Shown one piece after another: positions 48,801-59,152 of a stretch of 64,000 bases of DNA. The translations under genes and the position numbers were made by a program. Position 1 is the stretch's first letter, and each line of letters begins with the position of its first letter. The notes below the pieces were generated by a model. The model was not told the DNA's origin, did no database searches, and saw only the letters and a list, made by a program, of their open reading frames with translations. Location: contig OZ231128.1 of assembly GCA_965153355.1 (NCBI GenBank), positions 11,532,001-11,596,000 on the forward strand, given 5' to 3'. The DNA comes from Flaccisagitta enflata (lineage: Eukaryota; Chaetognatha; Sagittoidea; Aphragmophora).

Positions 48801-50500
48801 CTCTTTCAGATTTCTTTAGAGGTTTTAACTGTTTCATTGTATCTTTAAATGTTTCCTCCAATTTTGAATTAGTCAATTTTTTGCTTTCCCTTGGAGATGA
48901 TTTCTCTTCCTCAATAGATACAATGAGGCTCTTGATATTATCAGGATGCACCAATTCAGTTGAAGACATGTTATCTATTTTGGAAACTAACATGGGTTTG
49001 GTGTTTTCAGATGGAAGTGAAGTAATAGACAACTCTTGCAAAAGCACATCCACAAATTTCTCAGCATTTTTTGGTCCTATCTTCTGTTCAGTATTCATAG
49101 GAGTATGAATAGTAGACTTAGCCTTGTTTACAGCCAAATTGAGTTTTACTTCTGTTAAATCTTTTGCATATTGAGCTTTTCTCTCTTGTGTCCTGGGCTT
49201 AAGCCTCATAGCTTTTATCATGTCCATCAAATTGTCCTCATTTTCTTCCTCTGCAGAAATGCTAGTTACTGCATGCAAAGTATCTTCTGGTGATGTACTT
49301 TCAACCTCTTTCACCATGGAAACCTTTTTGACTGGCTTTAGGTTAGCACCCCAAAGATGTGGTTGTTCTAGCTGGCTTTCCTCCATAACACTAGTTTTGT
49401 ATTGCACTTGTGTTTTATGCTCAGCAGTATTTTGATCAAATGGCTCAGACTCTAAATCTTGAACCGATCTATCTTCTATGAAACCTATTGCATTTTTCAG
49501 TGTTTTTATGTCAATATGCTTTTGGCCATATAATTTAGACAGGTTTTGCCTGATATCAGGTTCAGCCAAGATAGATTGTTTTTGTAATGAGGGTGCTCTT
49601 GAAAGTAAGAGTTCTGCAAATTGTTGCTGTGGTGCTTTCTTATCCATGGTCTGTTTAGGTTTGCTACAAACCTCTTCCTTGATTTTGTTAACTAGTGCTT
49701 CCAGACTAGAATCACTCATAGCGACATTCTCAATCTCAGCTGATGGTAACTGCGTGATTGTTAGACTAAGTCTTCTCCGTATTTCATCTCCATTTTTAGG
49801 CAAATTGTTTTGTAAATCTGCTAAATTGGTAACCAGCTCAGCCTCAGTCAAGGTAGAGGTTTCAACAATTTGAGGCAGTGATTTCAAAAATATCTCAGAA
49901 AACTGATGTTCTGTTGATTTATCAACTCTTTCAGATTTCTTTAGAGGTTTTAACTGTTTCATTGTATCTTTAAATGTTTCCTCCAATTTTGAATTAGTCA
50001 ATTTTTTGCTTTCCCTTGGAGATGATTTCTCTTCTTCAATAGATACAATGAGGCTCTTGATATTATCAGGATGCACCAATTCAGTTGAAGACATGTTATC
50101 TATTTTGGAAACTAACATGGGTTTGGTGTTTTCAGATGGAAGTGAAGTAATAGACAACTCTTGCAAAAGCACATCCACAAATTTCTCAGCATTTTTTGGT
50201 CCTATCTTCTCATTTGCATGCATAGGAGTATAAAAAGTAGACTTAGCCTTGTTCACAGCAGATGCGAGTTTGACTTCTGTTAAATCTTTTGCATATTGAG
50301 ATGTTTTTTCTTGTGTCCTGGAATTGAGCCTCATAATTTTTATCATCTCCATCATCTTCTTATCATTTCTTTCATCTCCAGATACGCTAGATATGGCATG
50401 CAAAGTTTCTACTTGAGATGGGCTTTCATTCTCTTTAATCAAGGAAACCTTTCGTCCATGCTTAAGTTCAGCCTCCCATAGATGTGGATACCTTGGCTGG
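27816..50500 (-). repeat. Coding tandem array, 1,125-bp period, about 20 copies
   Basis: The plus-strand marker ATGAAACCTATTGCATTT recurs at 28,103 and then every 1,125 bp up to 49,478 (20 occurrences, no indel). The LW motif recurs 21 times from about 27,976 to 50,480. Central copies differ by only a few bases per unit, silent sites included. The first half-unit (50.5-50.21 kb) and the last partial unit (28.0-27.8 kb) are clearly diverged, and the 28.0-31.1 kb copies are intermediate. The pattern is typical of unequal exchange or gene conversion acting inside an exon. True copy number may differ if the assembly collapsed identical units. Confidence 0.97.
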
Positions 50501-51239
50501 GTATCCTCAGCTTTGGTAATAGCAGGTCTGCATTGGTCTTGTTTTTTCTGCTTGTTTGAGTTCAGAATGCCTAGCTCAGCAAAAGAGTCTTTTTCAACAT
50601 CTTTCTTTTTCTGTTCAGTGTTACTGACCTCACAATGACCGCCTTCTTCTGTTGAAGTCAGGTCTAAATCTAGCCTAACTTTTTGTCCCACTTGTTTAGA
50701 GTTGGCACCCCAAATAAATTGAATATGTTTTTGGGCTTGGTTGTTTTCTGTATCTTTAGTCAATTCATTTGATCCAATTCCAGTTTTTTGGCTAGTTTCT
50801 ATTCCACAATCTTCTTTTTCTATCAAATGGAATACCATTTGATCAGGATCTTTATTTCCTTCTCCCTCTTTCTCGTAAAGAATTTCTTTGCCCAATCTTT
50901 CCCTGATCTCTGAAATATATCTATCCCTGTTGTTTGCATTTATACTGCTAATATCTGAGGCATCTCTGTTTATTCCATGAAATCGTGTGGTATCTACATC
51001 ACTCATTTCATCGTTTTTTTCTTTTATTGTGCAATCATTTTTGTACAAACAGCTGCTGTTTTTTTGCATCAAATCTCTATCTTCGCCCTCAATATCAATT
51101 TTGTTAAGAACAAAATAGCCTGTGCTTGTCACAAAATTCTTATTTCCTCCCTCAGAAGTTTTCTTCAATGGCTCGTCACCAAGCCAATAGCAATGAGAAG
51201 ACTTATTGGTAGAAAGTCTTTCACTCTCATTAATGGTTT
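27816..51239 (-). CDS. Giant single exon, 7,808 codons, 375-residue tandem repeats
   Basis: An open frame of 23,424 bp bounded by acceptor TTTTTTTTGCAG at 51,240 and donor GAAG/GTTTGT at 27,815, phase 1-1. Residues 1 to about 245 are unique: acidic/Lys-rich, with WLGDEPLKK near the start and FIWGANSKQVGQKVRL around residue 170, echoes of the repeat's W motif. From about 50,500 to the end there are about 20.2 copies of a 375-residue unit. Each unit starts with PHLWGANLKPVKKVSMV and continues with Lys/Glu-rich, largely helical-looking sequence (AEKFVDVLLQELS, HQFSEIFLKSLPQIV, QQFAELLLSRAPSLQ). No Ig, FnIII or kinase signature is seen. The segment would weigh roughly 0.85-0.9 MDa. Function unknown; an elastic or spacer role in the sarcomere is inferred from context only. 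The frame continues upstream of the first candidate start codon to the splice acceptor, so no internal translation start is needed. Confidence 0.92.
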
Positions 51240-51450
51240 CTGCAAAAAAAAGTTGAAATCTAAATTATTCGCCATGAGAATAAACATGCTTTTTACAACT
51301 CTATCATGCATTTCTCAAAAAGATAAAGAAAATATATAAGTGTTTAAAAAGAAATTGGGATTAGTAAGTGTAGGAATGATCATTAGCTAATAACCAAAGA
51401 ATATTGAGAAGACAGCACAAAACAAACAGGAGAGCAGATGGTTGTAGTAC

Positions 51451-52155
51451 CTTTCTCTCTGAAATCAGTAAGGGCTTTTGCGACTAAGTTTAGGTATTGG
51501 GTAGTGCCCGGAGTTGCGAGACCATATTTCATGAAATCCTCTGGCTCAATATCCAACTTGTTCCCGGCTGAATCATAACAAGTGCCATTAGGGCTCTTGC
51601 AAGATCCATCAGGGTTTCTCCATGTGCCATTAGGTGTTTGTTCCCCCTTTGGGAGACATACACCGACATCAAAGAAACCATCAGGCACTTCATCAAGCTG
51701 ATTTCCTTCAGGATCATAACAGTTTCCCCCAGGACTTTGACAGGAACCATCAGGGTTGTGCCAAAAGCCACTTGGGCTTCTACAACCAGTAGGAATTGTT
51801 GTTCCAAATTCAAAAAACCCTGGTGGAACACCTTCAAGAAGATGCCCTTTTGGTGAGTAACATTTACCACCAGGACTTTGTCTTGAACCATCTGGGTTGA
51901 CATAGGTCCCTCCAGGACTTCGCCTCCCTGAAAGAGGTTCTGCGATGCCCATTTCGTAAAACTTTGATGGTGGATTCATCAAGGTGGACCCATCAGGAGC
52001 AAAATAGGCTCCATCTGCCCGCTGCCAGGATCCATCAGGATTGTGCCATGATCCCCCAGGACTCCTCTGACCACTACCGTAACCATCACCATTTGGTGGA
52101 AAACCCTGACCCTTATAACCCCAAGAAACTCGTCTTGCAGTACTTGAAGTTTTCC
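51451..52155 (-). CDS. NPDGS-repeat exon (235 aa)
   Basis: 705-bp phase 1-1 exon. After a basic start (KTSSTARRVSWGYKG) it holds four copies of a roughly 46-residue Gly/Pro/Asn repeat. The consensus runs RSPGGtWhNPDGSCqSPGG, then cCYdPeGn-L, then P-gFFefG and a PTG-like turn. Repeats 2-4 carry Cys residues (SCQSPGGNC); repeat 1 has aromatic residues there instead. Each unit holds two PDG/PxG turns, suggesting a beta-turn-rich or mini-domain fold. The C-terminus (YLNLVAKALTDFREKG) looks helical. Acceptor TTCCAG, donor AAG/GTACTA. I recognise no family. Its position between the Ig domains and the giant exon suggests a spacer or binding segment. Confidence 0.8.
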
Positions 52156-52340
52156 CTGGAACAAAGATTTTGATGAAGGTTCTAATGATAAAAAGTGTCA
52201 TGCTTTTAAGGAATAATCATGCATACAAGCATTGTAAATGCAGTCAAAACTTATTTTCGACATAAGCTGTCAATCAATAGGAAGAAATTCATGAAATGTT
52301 ATCATTTTTAGTAGTATTTGAAAAATAATTCAATACTTAC

Positions 52341-52397
52341 GGGCTGCTGTCTGAGTTGTTTGCACTGCAGCAGGTGTAATAACGTCTTCACCAGCAC
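52341..52397 (-). CDS. Small linker exon (19 aa)
   Basis: 57-bp exon between TTTTTTCAG and GTAAGT, phase 1-1, reading G-AGEDVITPAAVQTTQTAA. The strong donor, the polypyrimidine acceptor and the frame match to the next exon (C|GG gives Arg) support it. Ala/Thr-rich; probably a flexible linker and a candidate for alternative splicing. Confidence 0.65.
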
Positions 52398-52600
52398 CTG
52401 AAAAAAGTAAAAAAGGATAACGCATTTAAAGTGCGAATTTTGCAAGATGGCGAAACTTATCTAGGGGAGACATGCTCTTTAAACTCCTTATTCAAAAAAC
52501 ATTTCATTTGATTCAACTTTTCTTAAACTTTGTTAATCAACTACCATATTTTCTTAAAAAAGTTCCCAGGGCACTCATGAAGTTGGGAAATATCTAGCTG

Positions 52601-52816
52601 TTTTTGGTCGCGTGCTACATGACTCTACACCCTGCTTTGGTGGTCTGTCGGTCCATCTGTCGGTCCGTCCATTGGTCCATCCATCCATCATACTTGATTT
52701 TTTTGGCGTTTATGGGGTTTTTGGCCATGCTACTCCTGCCCAAATGCTCTACTGACTTCAGATATGGCCCCTGCCCACCCGCACGCGACTGGGGTAGCCG
52801 TATATCGAGCCTTGTT
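52601..52816 (+). mobile_element. Palindrome-ended dispersed element
   Basis: TTTTTGGTCGCGTGCTACATGACT, shown as GGTCGCGTGCTACATGACT then CTACACCCTGCTTTGG; CACCCGCACGCGACTGGGG and TAGCCGTATATCGAGCC then TTGTTG at the end. A worn partial copy follows to about 52,962 (ATGCAATTCTGTAACCAGC, GCTCCTGCCCACCTGC). Confidence 0.82.
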
Positions 52817-53067
52817 GACCCCTTACATGCAATTCTGTAACCAGCTATATCTGTTTGCTTTCTTGTTTTTTTTTTGCCAGCAGTTTTTTGTTTCCTTGCC
52901 TCTGCCCATTGACTAACATGGCTTCCAATATCACTGCTCCTGCCCACCTGCAAGTAATTATATGCTTTGACCAGTTAACCTGTAATCTGAGTAATAAACC
53001 AATAGAATTTTTTTTTGATACCACCATAAAGTAAATATCATGTTTTGTTGAAAACTATGCTTTAAAA

Positions 53068-53255
53068 ACACAGCTACCCTAGTCGCGTGCAGGTGGGCAA
53101 GAGCAGTGCTGGAGAAGAACTTGAACATTTGGGCAGGAGCAGTAGGCTCAAAAAATCTCAAAAACGCTGAAAAAGTAAAAAGGGGACCACTGACTGACCG
53201 ACCAACCAATGAACGGACATAGCGGGGTCTAGAGTCGCGTAGCACGCGACTAAAA
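53068..53255 (-). mobile_element. Palindrome-ended dispersed element (inverse)
   Basis: ACAGCTACCCTAGTCGCGTG, GGTGGGCAAGAGCAGTG, GGGCAGGAGCAGTAGGC, ACCGACCAACCAATG, GGGGTCTAGAGTCGCGTAGC, ACGCGACTAAAA. Full palindromic end. Confidence 0.83.
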
Positions 53256-53350
53256 GGAAAACAACAATATTCTTTTAAGATTTGATCATGATATCCTCCC
53301 CCCCTCTTCTTTCATTGAAAATACAGAAAATATGGTGGGAAAAAAAAAGA

Positions 53351-53756
53351 TTTTTAGTCGCGTCAGTTGGTCGGTCATATTTTTGAAATATAGGCTCTAT
53401 AGTCATTTTAAAGGTTATTAAAGGTAATTATAGGTAATCTCAGGCAATTTGAGGTAAATATAGGTATCTTAGTAATCTGTATCATATAAGTCAGAAAATT
53501 TGTCTGGGACTTTAAATTGGGGTAATCTTAGGAAATGTAGGAAATAATGGGTAATTATAGGTAATTATAGATGATAATTGGTAATTTGTTGTAATTGTAG
53601 GTAATTTTAGGTTTTTACGGGTAGTTTTAGGTAACTATGGGTAATTATAGGAAGATATAGGTACTTACAGTTATCTTCATTATCTCAATTACCTTAATTA
53701 CCTTTGCTGCCTTTATTACCCTTATTACCACGCGACCAAGATTTGTTGACCTCGTT
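53351..53756 (+). mobile_element. Palindrome-ended element filled with a TAGGTAATTA minisatellite
   Basis: Starts TTTTTAGTCGCGTCAGTTGG; contains about 300 bp of GTAATTATAG/TAGGTAATTT units and ends ACCACGCGACCAAGATTTG then TTGACCTCGTT. A third example of an element with a private internal minisatellite. Confidence 0.65.
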
Positions 53757-55194
53757 TTAATGTAATGATATTGATAAACATGAAAATTTGTTTCAACTTT
53801 TTTAATAAACAAGAACGATTTGAACATGAGCAGTCTCCCACTTGACACAATATCTTTTCATAACTATTTTGTTTTGGCAGGAATAGGGTATTGCCTGCAT
53901 ACTCTTGTCTGTTTTGGAAACAACTTCACGTTAAAAAATATTTGTGCATGGCGTCAAAAAGCCGCATTTGCATTTGTGATGATAGCAATTATACAAGCTT
54001 GCAAGTGAAAACAATTGTTGATATCCAAGACTGATGGATTTTCTTTAAAGAAGCATGCATTAAGCTCCAGCGCTATCTACGACACAGATTTTGCCCTAAG
54101 AGCAGGCGCTGCTCCTTGAACAGTGATGTTTGCAAAAGAAACAAAGAATTACTATCAAGAATCTTCCCACCTTTATCAACCTGACTGAACTAATTCATAT
54201 TTGCAGACATGCAATTTTATGAAATAAAGATGCTCTTTCCATATGTCCATCAATCTGTCTTTTCATCCATCCATTCATTCATTTGTTTTAAATCAATGTT
54301 AACAAATTTAGATACAATAGTGACATTGAAAGATCTTTTGAATATCTTTAAAACATTCTGGAACTGTAATTGATAGTTACTTTGAGACAGAAAAATGAAG
54401 CACATAAATGCTTCTTTATTCTTTGATCCAAAATGTTTTTTTTTTGAAGTGGGAAGATCTTTATAGTAACAATCTTTTCAAGTAGAATGCTTGAAAGAAA
54501 AAAGAAATAAACTCATCATTGAAAACAGTTTTCAAGTTTTTGAAAAGAAATCGGAAAGAGGAAAATTTATTGCTAAAGCTGAAACATTGACCAAAACATG
54601 GAGGAAAACAAGATCTCATCAATAGAGATTGAAGGAAGAACCTGATTGACAACTGCCTAAAATGAATCGATAAGGACGAGGCCCGCAGTAGCCTCAAAAA
54701 CGCCTTTTTTTTGTAAATGAATGAACAGTGCGTTTACACTCAAGGAAGAAGTATGATGATAGTGCATATTTTTGTGAAGAAAAAAAAACCACACTTATTC
54801 TGATTTCTTCCTTGAGTGTGAAAGCACTGGAAATTTGTAAGAATGTAAATATTATAACCGAAAGAATTATTCTTATCCAATTGGAACAAAGATACAGGAC
54901 TTTTGGGATAAAAAAGCTAATTAAAGAAGATTAATAGAATCAGAAATTCTCTGTCCATCCCCTTAAGAACGATTCTACTCTTGTCTTAGTGAAGCTTTAA
55001 GTCACAAAACCCAGTTAATCAGCATGATCATGACTGCAGCCAGTTTGTAACAGTTACATAGTTAATTCTTAGTATCAAAGATGGCATTTCATCAATTTCA
55101 AAAGAAAAGGAAAGGTGCTCTGCATGACAGCTGCAAATGAATAATCCAAAAGCCTTTTAGAGCCAGAGCTTCATGCTTATTTGATATCACAAAC
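53757..55194. other. Intron, nothing recognised
   Basis: About 1.4 kb of the 2.8-kb intron between the last Ig exon and the 19-residue exon. A pair of CACTCAAGGAAGAA / TTCTTCCTTGAGTG inverted segments lies near 54,737-54,750 and 54,807-54,820. No exon is supported. Confidence 0.5.
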
Positions 55195-55464
55195 CTTTGA
55201 CTTTTATTTTTGCATTGGAGACAGTTTCTCCAACTTTCACTCCCATTGTTCCCTCCTCCTGTCTACCAATATTTTTAATGATCAATACTTTGTTGAGACC
55301 ATCAGAAATGATTTCATATTTTTGGGGATCTTTCTCAGGATAAATTCTTTTGCCATTGTGAGTCCATTCAACTGGAGCTCCCTCATATGGTAGCTGGCAC
55401 TTGAATGTAGCTGACCCACCAACTCGTTCAGTAACATCCTTTATCTTTTCCGTCCCAGTCATGG
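55195..55464 (-). CDS. Ig-like domain exon 8 (90 aa)
   Basis: 270-bp phase 1-1 exon with six extra N-terminal residues (AMTGTEKIKDVTERVGG). It is the only domain keeping the B-strand cysteine (FKCQLPYEG); strand F is GTMGVKVGE, so a disulfide still cannot form in the usual way. W is kept in VEWTHNGKRI. It is the last Ig domain before the 3-kb intron and the repeat exons. Confidence 0.87.
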
Positions 55465-56037
55465 CTGAAAAAATTTGGTAAACACTATTAGCTTTCATAG
55501 TCACAAGGAAAAGTGATTGCTGTCTTGTGCAGTTGAAGAAAAGCACAAGGACATTGCAATGTTTTATAAAATAGTATTCTACAGTATGTTTTACTTTGTT
55601 TGAAAGATTGATGTCAAAATTCTAAAAAAATTATGAAGATAAGTTGATTCTCAATAAAAAACATGCTTTTCGCCCTGTTACTATTAAGATTCCTGTAACA
55701 AAATTTAGTACATCAGATAACATATTTGGCATTTTTTGAAGCTCATAGAACATTTCAAAAAAGAAAAACATATTGTATAATCTATTTTGGTACCAATGAG
55801 AGAAAGTTTTCTGAATTTCACAGAAGCAACAGAAATCAGCTGAAAGAAATTTCATAGGAATAAGAAATGTTGTGGCCACAATGAGGAAATGCTAAGAAGA
55901 AATCTGTTGTGAAATAGCATGAATGAAATCTCCTGTTTTACAGACTGAACTTTGAAATTTCAAAAAGAAGTCTTTCGTGCTACTTTTAAAACAACTCTTT
56001 GCGCCATGGTCAATTGTTCTGTCATTTTGTCATTTTT

Positions 56038-56149
<112 letters not shown>

Positions 56150-56814
56150 TGTCTCTGTGTCTGTCTGTCTCTCATTGAACCACATAGAACAATGAAATAC
56201 AGCTTTAAAAAATTAGCAGAAGAAAAAAAAGAAAAGAAATCACCCAATAACAGTTTTCACTGTGCATATGTATTTTGAAAAGGGTGACTGTATCTTATGT
56301 AACATCTATGTTTGCTCTGGATGCCACAACTTACATGGAAATTTGACCAGCTAATGGCCTCTGGTTAGTATGCAATGATTTGTTTCTGGCCCACTCTTAC
56401 TCCACTTTATTTGAACAAACACCTCACATATCCATCTCTATCATTCTTTTAACTCCATAAAAGCATTTTCATAGATTAAACATTTTTAACAGATATCTCC
56501 CCCTCACTTGTATTGTTTGTCTATCATATTTGTTTTCAGTCATTTGTTGTTGTGCATTTAGTTTAAATTCCATCTTTAGGCTTCTCAGAGATCGTTGCAC
56601 CATGTGTAGCTGCCTCTAACATGTATCCAGCCCTGTTGTGTTTTAGAGCACCAGCAAATCATGAGGCTGAGACAAAAGTTCTATGCACAGGCTTAATGCC
56701 CTGTTTAAAAGCTTTTATGAGTGATCATTATTTTAAATCGCACACATAAAACTCGGACAGGAGAAGCAGTTTTGGACAAGAATGCCACATTGAGAGATTT
56801 TGTAGAACACAAAC

Positions 56815-57066
56815 CTTGAACTTTAAGTTTTGCAGTGCTGGTCTTATCAGCAATTTTCACTGAGATACTTCCTTGTTCTTGCTCCTTTAAGTTTTTTATG
56901 ACCAAAGTCCTATTTAGGCCATCCTTGATGATTTCATACTTCTGAGGATCTTTCTCTGGAAATATTCTTTTTCCATTATGAATCCATTCCATAGGTGCAC
57001 CTTCATTAGGAAGCTTATATTTGAATATTGCTGAACCTCCAATGCGCTCAGAGACATCTTTGAGTG
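56815..57066 (-). CDS. Ig-like domain exon 7 (84 aa)
   Basis: 252-bp phase 1-1 Ig exon, more diverged: VSERIGGSAIFKYKLPNEGAP, MEWIHNGKRIFPEKD and EQGSISVKIADK. It is intermediate between exons 1-6 and exon 8, consistent with a domain series that was already diverse before the recent duplications upstream. Confidence 0.87.
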
Positions 57067-57603
57067 CTGGAAAATGAGTAAGATGGGTATTGCCCATGAT
57101 AAACACTATTTAGTTGGCTTTAGGTTTGGCTTTTTTATTATCATTCATCATAACATTAGTAAAAGAAGAATCCACTATGAGAGCCTTGAAACTAAATACT
57201 GCTGACAATTTTCATATTCAGTCAGGCTGACATATTGACAACAAAACTAGCATTCCTGACAGAATAGAGGGCATTGGGTATGTGGACATGCTTTCAGCTA
57301 GAGTCTGCTCAGAGTATTGCATACATGCAAGCATCAACAGCTTAGAAATAGAGGGTCAGGTTTGAAGATCAGTTTTACATCCACACCACTCACATCTCAT
57401 GAAAGCGTCTCGAACAAATGAACTATCTCTACCTATGTGGATATCATTCAACATTTGTCATTTGTCATTTGTTAAATGATTCAAGACAATTGTAGACAAA
57501 ATTGATTTAAACTTTCTTTAGATCTCTGCCTATGGCAATTTAAAAAAAAAAGTAGAAAAATAAAGAAACAGTGACATTCAGTAAAAAAAGGCTCAGCACA
57601 GAC
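57067..57603. other. Intron between Ig exons, nothing recognised
   Basis: 537 bp without a recognisable repeat or exon. The introns 60,879-61,244 and 61,497-62,320 also show nothing beyond AT-rich sequence. Confidence 0.55.
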
Positions 57604-57855
57604 CTTGCACTCCTAATTTGGCAGTAGTTGTTTTGTCGCCAACTTTGACGCCAAAAGTGCCTTGTTCATCTTCCTTCAGATCTTTTATCACCAGTGTTTT
57701 AACCAGACCATCGGTGACAATTGTATATTTTTGTGGATCCCGTTCAGGGTGGATTCGTTTTCCATTATGAATCCACTCAATTGGTGCACCCTCATGTGGA
57801 AGTTTGTACTTGAAGGTCGCAGAACCACCAACATGTTCAGAAACATCTTTTAATG
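57604..57855 (-). CDS. Ig-like domain exon 6 (84 aa)
   Basis: 252-bp phase 1-1 Ig exon with donor AAG/GTCTGT. It has KRIHPERDPQKY where its neighbours have KRIYPE, and FGVKVGDKTTTAKLGVQ at the end. The disulfide cysteines are absent, as in the other members. Confidence 0.88.
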
Positions 57856-58021
57856 CTGCAATAAGGTTAACATTGTTGCATTATTTGTCTTGAAAGTGAA
57901 AAAATGTTGGAATATTGATAGTAAAGAATTTTAACTGTCTATCAGCATCTATATTGTAGATTCTCTGTGACAAATTTTTAGTCACAAGAAACACCTAGGT
58001 CAATGCACAATCTATACATTT

Positions 58022-58435
58022 TACAACTCGACTCAAAAAAAAAGACGCACCTACTTATCTATTCAAAAAACAGATACAAAAAACAATTTCACATTTTTTC
58101 AATTGAGACATTTTGAAAGATTTTCAAAAAATCTTTCAATCTAGACCAATCCCAGGTCTGTATCTCAAACGGCTTAGAAGCTAGAGCCCTGCAAAGACAA
58201 GCACTAATTTGCAAAAATGCAATTTTACATAGGGATTGCTAAACTGGAAAGGGCAAAGTTTTCATTCAAACTAATGCCATTTCTAAACGAATAAAGATAG
58301 AATTACCAGATTGGCGCCAAATAAAAGATCTTTCAAAGGGCTTTCAAATGGTCTAAGATTTTCTTAAGTTTTATGATGATTCATAGCCAGAATTAGCCAT
58401 TTAAAAGTGCGTCTTTTTTTTTTATCCATGTGGTA
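58022..58435 (-). mobile_element. MITE-like element 1, copy b
   Basis: About 414 bp. The left end TACAACTCGACTCAAAAAAA..GACGCAC and, read inward from the right, TACCACATGGATAAAAAAAA..GACGCAC form inverted termini of about 28 bp with TA at the edge. The interior is the reverse complement of copy a at 3,633-4,030 (GTATCTCAAACGGCTTAGAA, GACCAATCCC). Confidence 0.77.
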
Positions 58436-58592
58436 CATTTAAGAGGGAAGATGTCACTTATGATATCATGAAAGAATGGTGCACTACCTTTCAAGTTACT
58501 ACATCAACAAATAACTGCTGCATCATTGCTTAAGAAATGTAGCATTATTCTTTTGGAGTCATTCAACAGGATCTATTCCATAGTGGTTATTA

Positions 58593-59079
58593 TACAGGGT
58601 GTTTCATGCTTTTTTAGGTATTCTAAAATGACATATCTCTGCTTCTTGTCACTTTTTTCAACTTCAGAAAAAAGATCGAGAAAGATCATGATCTGCAGAT
58701 TTCAAATGTAAAATCTCATGATATTGCGATAATCTTTGAGGCAATCATGTTAATTTGAAGTAGATTGATGATTTAAGACTCGGCCATTTCTGCTTCTTTT
58801 TTCATTAAGCGTGCAAAACCATTTATCTTTGAGAATGTGATATTTTTACACTTTGCATTTTACATTTTGAAAAATACATGGTTAAAGCTTTAAAATGATA
58901 GGCGCTCTGAAATCACATACAGACTTCAAAACCAAACAATTGCTTAAAAAACCAACCCAACAGCATGCAAAAAATGCACATCAAGATCTTCTTGGATCTT
59001 TTTGCGAAAGTTTGAAAAAAATACTAGAAGCTGAGATATGTTGTTTTATAATACCTCAAAACGCATGGAAAACCCTGTA
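58593..59079. mobile_element. MITE-like element 2 with long inverted termini
   Basis: About 487 bp with imperfect inverted termini of about 50 bp. Left: TACAGGGTGTTTCATGC, TTAGGTATTCTAAAATGAC, ATATCTCTGCTTCT. Right read inward: TACAGGGTTTTCCATGCG, TGAGGTATTATAAAACAAC, ATATCTCAGCTTCT. TA at both edges. No transposase; mariner-type non-autonomous element is the likeliest class. Confidence 0.72.
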
Positions 59080-59152
59080 TTTCTTGATTATTGGCCTGTT
59101 GCATAATATTTTGAAATTTTTAACAAAAGGTTTCAAAAAGCTCAGCACAGAC

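Noticed and set aside
27749-50233. Plus-strand open frames of 71, 75/79 and 131 codons recurring every 1,125 bp
   Set aside because: They are antisense shadows of the giant minus-strand exon and repeat only because the exon repeats. They have no independent start context or codon-level support.
27816-50500. CRISPR-like or satellite array
   Set aside because: The unit is 1,125 bp, wholly coding, without spacers. It is a protein repeat within one exon.
51168-51239. Translation start at 51,168 for the giant frame
   Set aside because: That position is a TTG codon in the middle of an exon. The frame continues upstream without a stop to a strong splice acceptor at 51,240 in the phase expected from the previous exon.
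52604-53245. Open frames on both strands between 52.6 and 53.25 kb
   Set aside because: They translate the repeated elements (recurring peptides such as PCPPARDWGSR from GGCCCCTGCCCACCCGCACG) and occur wherever a copy lies.
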